Position numbers and translations under genes: made by a program
Part shown: positions 7,758 through 14,976 of the stretch, in pieces
How the letters are laid out: each line of letters starts with the position of its first letter
Position numbering within the stretch: position 1 is the stretch's first letter
Notes under the pieces: generated by a model
The model's database searches: none
Told to the model about the DNA's origin: nothing
The model's input: the letters and a program-made list of their open reading frames with translations, nothing else
Origin: an uncultured Clostridia bacterium
Lineage (GTDB): Bacteria; Bacillota_A; Clostridia; Oscillospirales; Acutalibacteraceae
Length of the DNA stretch: 20,537 bases
Reading direction: 5' to 3'
NCBI GenBank assembly: GCA_944380625.1
Contig: CALWIE010000045.1
Coordinates: forward strand, 1 to 20,537

Positions 7758-8879
7758 TTAGCTCAACCGGCTCTTAAAGTCCTCATAGCCAAACTCCTTC
7801 ACAACCTCCACGGCGCCGTCCTCATGGCGCAGGGCGAGGGCGGGCAGGGGCATGCCGTTGAAGGTGTTGGTTTTCACCATAGTGTACAGGGCCATGTCCT
7901 CAAAGACCAGGGTGTCCCCCTCCTTCAGAGGGGCGTCAAAGGAGTAGTCCCCGATAACATCCCCGGCCAGGCAGGTGGGGCCCGCCAGGCGGTAGGTGTG
8001 GGCCTTTTCTCCCGGCTGGCCGCTGCCCTTCAGGGGCGGGCGGTAGGGCATTTCCAGCACGTCGGGCATGTGGCAGGCGGCGGAGGTGTCCAGGATGGCG
8101 ATGTCCATGCCGTTGTGGACGATCTCCAGCACGGAGGAGACCAAAAAGCCCGCGTTCAAGACCACGGCCTCCCCGGGCTCCAGGTAAACCTCCAGGCCGT
8201 ACTTCTCCCGGAAGCGCTTCACCACCCGCACCAGCCGGGGGATGTCGTAGTCCCTGCGGGTGATGTGGTGGCCGCCGCCCAGGTTGAGCCATTTCATTTG
8301 GGGCAAATACTTACCGAATTTCTCCTCAAAGGCCTGGGCGGTCACTTCCAAGTCGTCGGAATTCTGCTCGCACAGGGTGTGGAAGTGCAGCCCGTCCAGC
8401 AGGGGCAGCAGGCTTTCGTCGAAGTTTGCCAGGGTGGTTCCCAGCCGGGAGCCGGGGGCGCAGGGGTCGTAGATGGCGTGGCCCTCCTGGGTGGAGCACT
8501 CCGGGTTTACCCGCAGGCCCACCTGCTTGCCCGCCTCCCTGGCCCGCTCCCCAAACTTTTTCAGCTGGCGGGGGGAGTTGAACACAAAGTGGTCCGCCAA
8601 TGAGAGCAGCGCCTGGAACTCCTCCTCCCGGTAGGCGGGGGAGAACACATGGACCTCCCCGGGGAACTCCTCCTTCCCCAGCCGGGCCTCAAAAAGGCCC
8701 GAGGCGGTGGTGCCGCAGAGATACCGGCTGATGAGGGGATAGCAAGCGAACATGGAGAAGGCCTTTTGGGCCAGGAGGATCTTGCAGCCGGCCTCCTGCT
8801 GCACCTGCCGGAGGAGCTCCAGGTTCTGTTTTAATTTTCCCTCATCCACCAGGAAATAGGGGGTGGTGAGCTGCGCCAT
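7758..8879 (-). CDS. nspC: Carboxynorspermidine/carboxyspermidine decarboxylase
   Basis: A 373-residue fold-III PLP decarboxylase of the alanine racemase-like type. It removes CO2 from carboxyspermidine or carboxynorspermidine to give the free triamine. LLAQKAFSMF carries the PLP lysine K39. LNLGGGHH near residue 200 is the glycine-rich phosphate loop, and YLEPGEAV follows. Near the C-terminal part are GPTCLAGDVIGDY (acid residues facing the substrate) and a KTNTFNGMPLP segment typical of NspC. Length matches the family. The ATG at 8879 is one base after the dehydrogenase stop with no clear ribosome site of its own, so translation is probably coupled. The gene ends against a dispersed repeat and no separate terminator is obvious. 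With agmatinase upstream supplying putrescine, the likely product is spermidine rather than norspermidine; I see no diaminopropane gene here. Confidence 0.92.
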   Translation of the reverse strand: MAQLTTPYFLVDEGKLKQNLELLRQVQQEAGCKILLAQKAFSMFACYPLISRYLCGTTASGLFEARLGKEEFPGEVHVFSPAYREEEFQALLSLADHFVFNSPRQLKKFGERAREAGKQVGLRVNPECSTQEGHAIYDPCAPGSRLGTTLANFDESLLPLLDGLHFHTLCEQNSDDLEVTAQAFEEKFGKYLPQMKWLNLGGGHHITRRDYDIPRLVRVVKRFREKYGLEVYLEPGEAVVLNAGFLVSSVLEIVHNGMDIAILDTSAACHMPDVLEMPYRPPLKGSGQPGEKAHTYRLAGPTCLAGDVIGDYSFDAPLKEGDTLVFEDMALYTMVKTNTFNGMPLPALALRHEDGAVEVVKEFGYEDFKSRLS

Positions 8880-8880
8880 C

Positions 8881-10140
8881 TCAGTCTACCAGGGCGGGGT
8901 TTTCTTCCACCTGCCAAGGCAGGCCCCACTGGTTCAGGGCGTCCATGTAGGGATCCGGGTCGAACTCCTCCACAGTGTAGACGCCGGGCTTATTCCACTT
9001 GCCGGTGAGGAGCATCATGGCCCCCACCATGGCGGGCACGCCGGTGGTGTAGGAGATGGCCTGGGAGCCCACCTCCTTGTAGCACGCCTGGTGGTCGCAG
9101 ATGTTATAGATATAGGCGGTCTTTTCCTTGCCGTCCTTCTTGCCGGTGAAAATGCAGCCGATGTTGGTCTTGCCCACGGTGCGGGGGCCCAGGGTGGCAG
9201 GGTCGGGCAGCAGGGCCTTTAAAAACTGGATGGGGACGATCTTGTGGCCCTCAAACTCCACGGGCTCGGTGGAGAGCATGCCCACGTTCTCCAGGCACTT
9301 CATGTGGTTGAGGTAGCTCTGGCCAAAGGTCATGAAGAACCGAATCCGCTTCACGCCGGGAATGTTCTTGGCCAAAGACTCAATCTCCTCGTGGTGCAGA
9401 AGGTACATGTCCTTCCTCCCCACCTCTTTAAAGTCGTACTCCCGCTTGATGGACATAGGGGGGATCTCCACCCAGTGGCCGTCCTCCCAATAGGAGCCGG
9501 GGGCGGACACTTCCCGGAGGTTCACTTCGGGGTTGAAGTTGGTGGCGAAGGGATAGCCGTGGTCGCCCCCGTTGCAGTCCAGAATGTCGATGGTGTGGAT
9601 TTGGTCGAACAGGTGCTTCTGGGCCCAGGCGCAGTAGGCCTGGGTGACGCCGGGGTCAAAACCGGTGCCCAAAAGGGCCGTAAGGCCGGCTTTCTCGAAC
9701 TTCTCCTTGTAGGCCCACTGGTAGGAGTAGTCGAAGTAGGCGGAGAACCCCTCTTCCTTGCAGCGCTTCTCATACTGGGCCCGCCAGGCGGGGTCGGAGA
9801 GGTCCTCGGGCTCGTAGTTGGCGGTGTCCAGGTAGTTGACGCCGCATTCCAGGCAGGCGTCCATAATGGCCAAATCCTGGTAGGGCAGGGCGATGTTCAT
9901 CACCAGGTCGGGCTGGTACTCTCGGATGAGGGCGGCCACTTGGGCGCTGTCGTCGGCGTCCACCTGGGCGGTGGTGATGTGGGTTTTGGTCTTGCCCTCC
10001 AGCTCGGCCTTTAAGGCGTCGCACTTGGACTTGGTGCGGGAGGCAATACAGATGTGGGTGAACAGCTCGTCGCACTGGCAGCACTTGCGGATGGCCACGT
10101 TGGCCACGCCGCCGCAGCCGATGATCAACACTTTGCTCAT
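8881..10140 (-). CDS. Carboxynorspermidine/carboxyspermidine dehydrogenase (saccharopine dehydrogenase family)
   Basis: A 419-residue saccharopine dehydrogenase-family enzyme. It condenses aspartate beta-semialdehyde with a diamine and reduces the Schiff base with NAD(P)H to a carboxy-triamine. The Rossmann motif IIGCGGVANVA sits at the N-terminus (glycines at 8, 10, 11), and LGTGFDPGVTQAYCAW mid-protein is characteristic of the family. The pairing with the NspC-type gene, one base away, points to the polyamine branch and away from lysine metabolism. The frame is open upstream, but I start at the ATG at 10140 because AAGGAGTG lies about 7 nt before it and the Rossmann strand begins at once. 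It is separated from agmatinase by about 550 nt, largely repeat, and so may have its own promoter. Diamine choice (putrescine or diaminopropane) cannot be read from sequence. Confidence 0.9.
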   Translation of the reverse strand: MSKVLIIGCGGVANVAIRKCCQCDELFTHICIASRTKSKCDALKAELEGKTKTHITTAQVDADDSAQVAALIREYQPDLVMNIALPYQDLAIMDACLECGVNYLDTANYEPEDLSDPAWRAQYEKRCKEEGFSAYFDYSYQWAYKEKFEKAGLTALLGTGFDPGVTQAYCAWAQKHLFDQIHTIDILDCNGGDHGYPFATNFNPEVNLREVSAPGSYWEDGHWVEIPPMSIKREYDFKEVGRKDMYLLHHEEIESLAKNIPGVKRIRFFMTFGQSYLNHMKCLENVGMLSTEPVEFEGHKIVPIQFLKALLPDPATLGPRTVGKTNIGCIFTGKKDGKEKTAYIYNICDHQACYKEVGSQAISYTTGVPAMVGAMMLLTGKWNKPGVYTVEEFDPDPYMDALNQWGLPWQVEENPALVD

Positions 10141-10216
10141 GAGAAACACTCCTTGTCCGTGGCCGGACGGGACGAGTCGCCCTCTGCATCGAGAAGCCGG
10201 CTCGCCCGCGCGGCGC

Positions 10217-10245
10217 ACAATATGTAATGAAGATGTAAAAATGAA
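10217..10245 (-). promoter_or_regulatory. Weak promoter candidate for the carboxyspermidine pair
   Basis: On the minus strand, TTCATT (10240-10245), 17 nt and TATTGT (10217-10222) lie in a short AT-rich patch between the repeat and the dehydrogenase. The boxes match 3 and 4 of 6 positions. About 80 nt of GC-rich, foldable leader would follow before the ATG at 10140. Confidence 0.3.
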
Positions 10246-10690
10246 GTTCGCGAAGCGCATGAAAGTTTTGATCAAACTTTTTCAAAAGTTTGCAGGGGAT
10301 TGGGGGCAGCGCCCCCAAGGTCTTAACCGGCGCAGCCGGGAGGAAAAAGCCAGGGCCGTTGTCGTACCAAGCCAGAGGCCTGTAAACAAGGGCCCGGACG
10401 GTTTTCCGAAAGCCCACCGAAGAGCATGGCGGAAACCGGCCGGCCCAGCGCCCGATCCGGCAGGCGGAACCGCAGCCCGTAAACAAGGCCCCGGACGGTT
10501 TTGGTTTTCATCCAGCTTCCCGGAAAGAGCGGCGCAAACCGGCCGGCCCAGCGCCCTATCGCCTTACAGGCGCATGCGGGCTTGGGCCTACCTCTTTTTT
10601 CCGCAAAGCTGCGCTTTGCTTTTTTAAGGTCGAAGCTTTTTTGAAAAAAAGCTTCACCAAAAAACTTTACTCGCCTTCGGCGCTGTTTCC
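10246..10690. repeat. Composite repeat element with inverted ends (copies 3 and 4 of the dispersed repeat)
   Basis: This nearly 450 nt stretch between agmatinase and the carboxyspermidine genes has no credible gene. Its left end reads, on the minus strand, CCCCTGC, the stem AAACTTTT-GA-AAAAGTTT (10274-10291), then ATCAAAACTTTC and GCGCTTCGCG. Its right end reads, on the plus strand, the stem GAAGCTTTTTT-GA-AAAAAAGCTTC (10632-10655), then ACCAAAAAACTTTACTCGCCTTCGGCG. The two ends are thus facing copies of the same signature, like terminal inverted repeats. Inside, next to the left end, lie the GGGGGC/GCCCCC hairpin and the CGGCTGCGCCGG block seen in copy 1, then a tandem duplication. I see no transposase and could not define a target-site duplication. 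Confidence 0.7.
10382..10575. repeat. Imperfect tandem duplication of about 97-103 nt
   Basis: GTAAACAAGGGCCCGGACGG at 10382 recurs with one change at 10479. The block AAACCGGCCGGCCCAGCGCCC occurs at 10433-10453 and again, identically, at 10536-10556. The parts between have diverged and differ by 6 nt in length. The duplication is internal to the composite repeat element. Confidence 0.75.
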
Positions 10691-10692
10691 CT

Positions 10693-11544
10693 TTACCGCA
10701 GCGCCAACAGCATCTCCCGCACGATCTTGCAGGCCGCCATGGTGCTGGCGCCGCTCTGGTCACAGGGGGGGCTCAGCTCGTTGACGTCACAGGCCACCAC
10801 GTTCGCCCGCCGGCACACCAGGGTCACGGCCCGGCGCAGCTCCTCGAAGGTGACACCCCCCGGCTCCGGGGTGCCGGTGCCCGGGAACACGCTGGGGTCC
10901 AGCACGTCCAGGTCCAAGGTGAAGTACACCGGAGCGTCCCCCAGCTGCTCCAACCGCTCCTCCAGTCCGTTCAAGTCGAACTTGTGGGTGCAGACGTGGT
11001 CCTTGCCCCAGCGGAACTCCTCCCGGTCCCCCGAGCGGATGCCGAACTGGAAAATCTTCCCGTCGCCGCAAAGCTCCCAGCACCGGCGCAGCACACAGGC
11101 GTGGGAGAGCTGCACCCCCAGGTAGTCCTCCCGCAAATCGGCGTGGGCGTCGAAGTGGAGGACACGGATCTCCGGGTACTTCCGGAAAGCCGCCCGGAAG
11201 GGCCCCAACGTCACCAGGTGCTCGCCCCCCAGGAGGAAGGGCCGCTTGCCCGCCTGTAAAATGGCGGCCGCCCGCTCCTCGATCTGGGATAGGGCCAGGG
11301 CCGGGTCCCCAAAGGGCAGCTCAATGTCCCCGCTGTCGAAGACGGCAACGTCCAGCAGGTCCCGGTCCTGGTAGGGGCTGTAGCTCTCCACGCCGTAGCT
11401 CTCCCGGCGGATGGCGGCGCTTCCAAACCGGGAGCCGGGCCGGTAGGAGGTGGTGGAGGCGAAGGGGGCGCCGAACAGGACGGTGCCCGCCTCCTCCCAC
11501 CCGCTGTCGCAGCAGAGGAAGGTCTCGATATTTTTACTCAACAT
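10693..11544 (-). CDS. speB: Agmatinase (ureohydrolase family)
   Basis: A 283-residue ureohydrolase, normal for agmatinase, which splits agmatine into putrescine and urea in the cytosol. The two-manganese site is complete: H109 in GGEH; D132, H134 and D136 in FDAHAD; and D211 and D213 in LDLDVLDPSVFPGTGTPEPGG, which also marks the family. The ATG at 11544 overlaps the end of speE by 11 nt, with GGAGGAG inside speE about 10 nt before it, so the two are translationally coupled. The arginine-type decarboxylase two genes upstream would supply agmatine, and speE immediately upstream would use the putrescine. The gene is followed by a composite repeat element. Other ureohydrolases such as formimidoylglutamase or guanidinobutyrase share these motifs, but context favours agmatinase. 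Confidence 0.92.
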   Translation of the reverse strand: MLSKNIETFLCCDSGWEEAGTVLFGAPFASTTSYRPGSRFGSAAIRRESYGVESYSPYQDRDLLDVAVFDSGDIELPFGDPALALSQIEERAAAILQAGKRPFLLGGEHLVTLGPFRAAFRKYPEIRVLHFDAHADLREDYLGVQLSHACVLRRCWELCGDGKIFQFGIRSGDREEFRWGKDHVCTHKFDLNGLEERLEQLGDAPVYFTLDLDVLDPSVFPGTGTPEPGGVTFEELRRAVTLVCRRANVVACDVNELSPPCDQSGASTMAACKIVREMLLALR

Positions 11545-12385
11545 GTTTTAAAAGCTCCTCCACATAGGCTGGAATGTAGAACGCACCCTTGTGCAGGGTG
11601 GTGGTGTAGTACCGGCAGGGGATGCCCCGCATGTTCCAGCGGGTCTCGTCCAGGTTTTTCAAGGGGTGGTACTTTTTGGAGGCAAAGCCGAACAGCCAGT
11701 GGCCCGAGGGATAGGTGGGGATGTGGGCCTGGTACACCCGGCTGATGGGGAAGCTCTCCACAATGTTTTTGTGGGCCCGCTGGCAGGCGGCGGCGTCCTC
11801 GGGGTAGAAGGGGCTCTCGTGCTGGTTGATGAGGATGCCGTCCTCCTTTAGGGCCTTGTAGCAGTTGCCGTAAAACTCCCGGGTGAAAAGGCCCGCCCCG
11901 GGGCCGAAGGGGTCGGTGGAGTCCACGATGATGAGATCGTATTCGTCCTCCTTAAAGCGGACGAATTTCAGCCCGTCCTCGTAGTGGATGGAAAGCCTCG
12001 CATCGTCCAGGCGGCAGGCGGTTTGGGGCAGGTACTTTTTGCACACCTCCACTACCAGGGGGTCGATCTCCACCATGTCGATGTGCCGGATGTCCCCGTA
12101 CTGGGTCAGCTCCCGAATGACGCCCCCGTCCCCCGCGCCGATGACCAGCACCTTCTCCACATGGGGGTGCACCGCCATGGGCACGTGGGTGATCATCTCG
12201 TGGTAGATGAACTCGTCCTTTTCCGTGAGCATCATGTAGCCGTCCAGGGTGAGAAAGCGGCCAAACTCCGGGGAGTCGAACACGTCGATGCGCTGGAACT
12301 CGCTTTTGCCGCTGTAGAGCTGCCTGTCCACCCGGATAGAAAATTTCACATGGGGCGTGTGCATCTCCGAAAACCAAAACTCCAT
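11534..12385 (-). CDS. speE: Spermidine synthase (aminopropyltransferase)
   Basis: A 283-residue aminopropyltransferase, the usual bacterial length. It moves the aminopropyl group of decarboxylated AdoMet to putrescine, giving spermidine and methylthioadenosine. The short N-terminal beta domain (with QRIDVFDS and FGRFLTLDGYMMLTEKDEF) is followed by the nucleotide-binding VLVIGAGDGG; the usual first GGG is GAG here. MVEIDP follows, then the catalytic IIVDSTDPFGP motif. The ATG at 12385 is 3 nt after the decarboxylase stop, with GGGAG in the upstream gene's last codons about 11 nt before it. Its cosubstrate comes from speD, the first gene of the operon. As the same cluster holds a second route to spermidine, this enzyme may have another acceptor, for example spermidine or cadaverine; sequence alone cannot tell. 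Confidence 0.93.
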   Translation of the reverse strand: MEFWFSEMHTPHVKFSIRVDRQLYSGKSEFQRIDVFDSPEFGRFLTLDGYMMLTEKDEFIYHEMITHVPMAVHPHVEKVLVIGAGDGGVIRELTQYGDIRHIDMVEIDPLVVEVCKKYLPQTACRLDDARLSIHYEDGLKFVRFKEDEYDLIIVDSTDPFGPGAGLFTREFYGNCYKALKEDGILINQHESPFYPEDAAACQRAHKNIVESFPISRVYQAHIPTYPSGHWLFGFASKKYHPLKNLDETRWNMRGIPCRYYTTTLHKGAFYIPAYVEELLKHVE

Positions 12386-12388
12386 AGG

Positions 12389-13843
12389 TCAATACACTCC
12401 CTTCAACACGTTCAGCCGGCAGATGTCCGGGTCCTCGGGGCCGGTCATGGAGCACCCCTTCTCCTTGGCGTACTGGATGTACCGGACAATCTCCGGGGTG
12501 ATGCGCTCTCCCGGGGCCAAAATGGGGATGCCCGGCGGGTAGCACATGACAAACTCGCTGCACACGTGGCCGGCGGACTCCGTAAGAGGCAGGCTCTGCT
12601 TTTCCGCGTAGAAGGCGTCCTGGGGGGAGAGCACCACCTCGGGCTCGATGTACTCCTGGCGCATGAGGCCGGCGGCGTCGGGGCGGCCAAAGCGCCGGCG
12701 CACCTCCGACAGGGCGCTGACCAGGCGCTCCACCTCCCGGGGCCTGTCCCCGATGGACAGGTAGACCAAAAAATTGCCCAGGTCCCCAAATTCGATCTGG
12801 ATGTCGTACTGGTCCCGCAGCAGGTCGTAGACCTCGATGCCCGCCAGGCCCACGTTCAGGGTGTTTACCGAGAGCTTGGTCCGGTCGAAGTCAAAGACGC
12901 TGTCCCCGTTAATAAGCTCCTTGGAAAAGGCGTAGTACCCGCCGATGCGGTTGATCTCCCCCCGGGCGTAGTCCGCCAGGCGCACCACCTGGGCAAAGGC
13001 CTCTTTGCCCCGCAGGGCCAAGTTCCGCCGGGAGATGTCCAGGCTGGAGAGCAAAAGGTAGGACCCCGAGGTGGTCTGGGTCAGGTTGATGATCTGCCGC
13101 ACGTAGCCCTCCTGCATGGCGGGGCCGCAGAGGAGGAGGCTGCTCTGGGTCAGGCTGCCGCCGGACTTGTGCATGGACACGGCGGCCATGTCCGCCCCGG
13201 CCTCCATGGCGGAGACGGGCAGCTCGTCGCTGAAGTAGAAGTGGGTGCCGTGGGCCTCGTCGGCAAGGCACAGCATCCCGTGGTCGTGGGCCATCTGGGC
13301 GATGGCCTTCAGGTCGGAGCAGACGCCGTAGTAGGTGGGGTTGTTCACCAGCACCGCCTTGGCGTTGGGGTGCTTTTTGATGGCGGTCTCCACGTCCTCC
13401 CGGCGCATGCCCAGGGGGATGCCCAGCCGCTCGTCGCAGGCGGGGTCCACATAGACGGGCACGGCGCCGCACAGCACCATGGCCCCCATGACGCTGCGGT
13501 GGACGTTCCGGGGCAGGATGATCTTTTCCCCCCGCTTGGCCACAGAGAGAATCATGGCCTGCACCGCGGAGGTGGTGCCCCCCACCATCAAAAAGGCGTG
13601 GGCCGCGCCAAAGGCCTCTGCCGCCAGCTCCTCGGCCTCTCGAATCACGGAGATGGGATGGCACAGGTTGTCCAGGGGCTTCATGGAGTTTACGTCCATA
13701 GAGACGCATTTTTCCCCCAGCAGCTGGGCCAGCTCGGGATTGCCCCGGCCCCGCTTGTGGCCGGGCACGTCAAAGGGAACCACCCGGCGTTTTTCAAATT
13801 CCTGAAGCGCCTCGTAGATGGGAGCGCGCTCTTGTGAAAGCAT
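12389..13843 (-). CDS. Orn/Lys/Arg decarboxylase, fold I, short SpeA type (probably arginine)
   Basis: A 484-residue PLP enzyme of the short fold-I Orn/Lys/Arg decarboxylase group, like Bacillus SpeA, lacking the N-terminal receiver-like wing domain of the large E. coli forms. FDVPGHKRGRG (24-34) is the family's opening motif. H115 stacks on PLP, DEAHGTH (195-201) supplies the D195/H198 pair, and K226 in SMHKSGGSLTQSS is the PLP lysine. It makes agmatine, cadaverine or putrescine, depending on substrate. Agmatinase in the same operon argues for arginine as substrate, and I rank lysine second. The ATG at 13843 has AGGGGGG 6 nt upstream and lies 14 nt after the speD stop. The enzyme is cytosolic and feeds the whole pathway. 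Confidence 0.9.
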   Translation of the reverse strand: MLSQERAPIYEALQEFEKRRVVPFDVPGHKRGRGNPELAQLLGEKCVSMDVNSMKPLDNLCHPISVIREAEELAAEAFGAAHAFLMVGGTTSAVQAMILSVAKRGEKIILPRNVHRSVMGAMVLCGAVPVYVDPACDERLGIPLGMRREDVETAIKKHPNAKAVLVNNPTYYGVCSDLKAIAQMAHDHGMLCLADEAHGTHFYFSDELPVSAMEAGADMAAVSMHKSGGSLTQSSLLLCGPAMQEGYVRQIINLTQTTSGSYLLLSSLDISRRNLALRGKEAFAQVVRLADYARGEINRIGGYYAFSKELINGDSVFDFDRTKLSVNTLNVGLAGIEVYDLLRDQYDIQIEFGDLGNFLVYLSIGDRPREVERLVSALSEVRRRFGRPDAAGLMRQEYIEPEVVLSPQDAFYAEKQSLPLTESAGHVCSEFVMCYPPGIPILAPGERITPEIVRYIQYAKEKGCSMTGPEDPDICRLNVLKGVY

Positions 13844-13857
13844 AGAAATCCCCCCTG

Positions 13858-14616
13858 CTAAAAGATATTCCGGCCGCTGAAAATCTCAATCATCTCTCGC
13901 CGCAGGTTCTGCATAATCTCCAGACGGGTTCTGGGCGGCAGCTCGTACACGTCGGTGTTAAACAGATAGTTTTGCAGGTCAATGTCCTTGACCATCATCT
14001 TGGTGTGAAACAGATTGGCCTCGTACACATTGATGTCCACCGCGTCGTACCTTCGAAGAGTTTCCGGGTCGATGTAGTGCTGGATAGACACCACCTCGTG
14101 ATCCAAAAACAGCTTTTTCCCGTCCAGGTCCCGGGTAAAGCCCCGCACCCGGTAATCCATGGTGATGATGTCCGAGTCGAAGGAACCGATCAAATAGTCC
14201 AGGGTGGAAAGGGGCGTGATCTCCCCGCAGGTGGCCACGTCAATGTCCACCCGGAAGGTGGCCAGGCAGGTTTCCGGATGGTACTCCGGATAGGTATGCA
14301 CCGTGACATGGCTCTTGTCCAGATGGCCCAGCACCGTGTCCCCGGCGGGAGTCATGCTTCCCTCGGCGATTAAAATGGTGACAGAGGCCCCCTGGGGATC
14401 ATAGTCCTGCCTGGCAATATTCAGCACCTTGGCACCGATCATATCCGTCAAGGTGGTGAGAATATTGGTCAGCCGTTCGGAGTTATACTGCTCGTCGATA
14501 TAGGCGATATAGTCCCGCTGCTCCCGGGGCGTTTTCGCGTAACACACATCGTAAATATTAAAGCTGAGGGCCTTCGTCAGATTGTTGAACCCATAGAGAC
14601 GCAATTTTTCTCCCAT
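13858..14616 (-). CDS. speD: S-adenosylmethionine decarboxylase proenzyme, E. coli SpeD type
   Basis: A 252-residue proenzyme of the longer bacterial class (E. coli type, about 264 residues), not the short 120-residue class. [13 protein letters not shown] holds the self-cleavage site between K101 and S102, with S102 becoming the pyruvoyl group. [20 protein letters not shown] follows, with C130 as the likely proton-donor cysteine. It decarboxylates AdoMet to provide aminopropyl groups for speE. The ATG at 14616 has AAAGGGG 8 nt upstream. It is the first large gene of the operon and sits right after an intrinsic terminator in a leader of about 350 nt, so expression is probably set by attenuation. 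AdoMet decarboxylase is a common control point of polyamine synthesis, which fits. Confidence 0.95.
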   Translation of the reverse strand: MGEKLRLYGFNNLTKALSFNIYDVCYAKTPREQRDYIAYIDEQYNSERLTNILTTLTDMIGAKVLNIARQDYDPQGASVTILIAEGSMTPAGDTVLGHLDKSHVTVHTYPEYHPETCLATFRVDIDVATCGEITPLSTLDYLIGSFDSDIITMDYRVRGFTRDLDGKKLFLDHEVVSIQHYIDPETLRRYDAVDINVYEANLFHTKMMVKDIDLQNYLFNTDVYELPPRTRLEIMQNLRREMIEIFSGRNIF

Positions 14617-14640
14617 ACCCCAAACCCCTTTACCGGTGAA

Positions 14641-14673
14641 ATAGAAAAAGGCGGTGCGCCACTCGCACCGCCT
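14641..14673 (-). terminator. Intrinsic terminator inside the speD leader
   Basis: On the minus strand a perfect 10 bp stem, AGGCGGTGCG/CGCACCGCCT (14664-14673 with 14649-14658, loop AGTGG), runs into TTTTTCTATTT. It lies 18 nt after the stop of leader frame 2 and 9 nt before the speD ribosome site. It therefore sits inside the operon's own leader and must be bypassed for speD expression. Confidence 0.8.
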
Positions 14674-14691
14674 GTAAAGTCCATGGTTTTT

Positions 14692-14787
14692 TTAGAAAGC
14701 GTCCGGGAGCAGCCCGCGGGTCCACAGGGATCTGCCGCGGAAAGCGTCCAACTTGGTCTCCAGTGCAAATAACTCACTTTTTACCAC
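14692..14787 (-). CDS. Candidate leader peptide 2 (31 codons, GTG start)
   Basis: A 31-codon frame in the speD leader. It starts at GTG with AAAAGG about 9 nt upstream. It begins (M)VKSELFALETK and ends SLWTRGLLPDAF, with the stop 18 nt before the terminator stem. DAF is encoded twice by the same ten bases, GGACGCTTTC, at 14740-14749 and 14695-14704; the second copy directly precedes the stop codon. It is too short and charged for a membrane peptide. A ribosome paused at its end would cover bases next to the terminator, as in leader-peptide attenuation. I do not recognise the peptide. Without homologues, chance cannot be excluded. Confidence 0.4.
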   Translation of the reverse strand: MVKSELFALETKLDAFRGRSLWTRGLLPDAF

Positions 14788-14869
14788 GCTTATTGACCTT
14801 TTACAAGTTGATGCGCGAAATGCGCCGGTTATAAAGTGACCAACTTATAAAATTGAGCTTTTAACTCAA

Positions 14870-14935
14870 TCAATAACGACAAAGCCCGCGACCCAGCCCG
14901 AAAAAGTCCTGCTTCTCCAGGGTCAGCCGCGACAT
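14870..14935 (-). CDS. Candidate leader peptide 1 (21 codons, ATG start)
   Basis: A 21-codon frame opening about 35 nt after the predicted transcription start. It begins MSRLTLEKQDFF and ends GLGRGLCRY. The nearest ribosome-site candidate, AAAGG, is 13 nt upstream, which is long. A competing ATG eight bases earlier would give only six codons. Codon positions carry GC-rich third bases like the neighbouring genes. The same bases can also form a GACCC/GGGTC-based helix, so this could be structured RNA rather than a gene. Position argues for a leader peptide that reports on an amino acid or polyamine; that is inference. Confidence 0.35.
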   Translation of the reverse strand: MSRLTLEKQDFFGLGRGLCRY

Positions 14936-14976
14936 ATTTGCATGGAGGCCTTTGGCCTCTATCCCATGACACTTAC

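Larger units (their letters stand above)
14617..14970 (-). promoter_or_regulatory. Long leader of the polyamine operon, putative attenuator
   Basis: This is the transcribed leader from the predicted start near 14970 to the speD start codon, about 350 nt. In transcript order it holds a GAGGCC/GGCCTC hairpin (14944-14958), candidate leader frame 1 (14935-14870), an AT-rich stretch with ATTGAG/CTCAAT arms, a TATAAGTTG/CAACTTGTA stem, candidate leader frame 2 (14787-14692), an intrinsic terminator (14673-14641) and the speD ribosome site. I recognise no known riboswitch class: it has none of the SAM, preQ1 or guanidine core motifs I know. Promoter, small frames, terminator, gene is the order of ribosome-controlled attenuators. 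Confidence 0.6.

Noticed and set aside
10323..10763. Open frame of 146 codons on the minus strand within the composite repeat
   Set aside because: It consists of the tandem repeat translated and runs into agmatinase out of frame; it has no start signals and the reading does not respect the repeat period.
11984..13837. A very long plus-strand open frame (over 600 codons) opposite speE and the decarboxylase gene
   Set aside because: It is antisense to two genes with intact catalytic motifs and ribosome sites. Its composition (runs of Gly, His, Val, Gln) is what GC-rich codons give when read backwards. No ribosome site or family motif is present.
14577..14777. A 66-codon minus-strand frame overlapping the speD start and the leader terminator
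   Set aside because: It runs through the terminator hairpin and into speD out of frame, has no ribosome site and shows no recognisable domain. Leader frame 2 in another frame has better signals.
14923..14943. Six-codon frame starting eight bases before leader frame 1, with AAAGG at 5 nt
   Set aside because: Its ribosome spacing is better than that of frame 1, but six codons carry no evidence. It is noted as a competitor only.
14617..14970. A known SAM or other riboswitch upstream of speD
   Set aside because: I looked for the conserved cores of SAM-I, SAM-II, preQ1 and guanidine classes and found none. A covariance search would be needed to exclude rarer classes.
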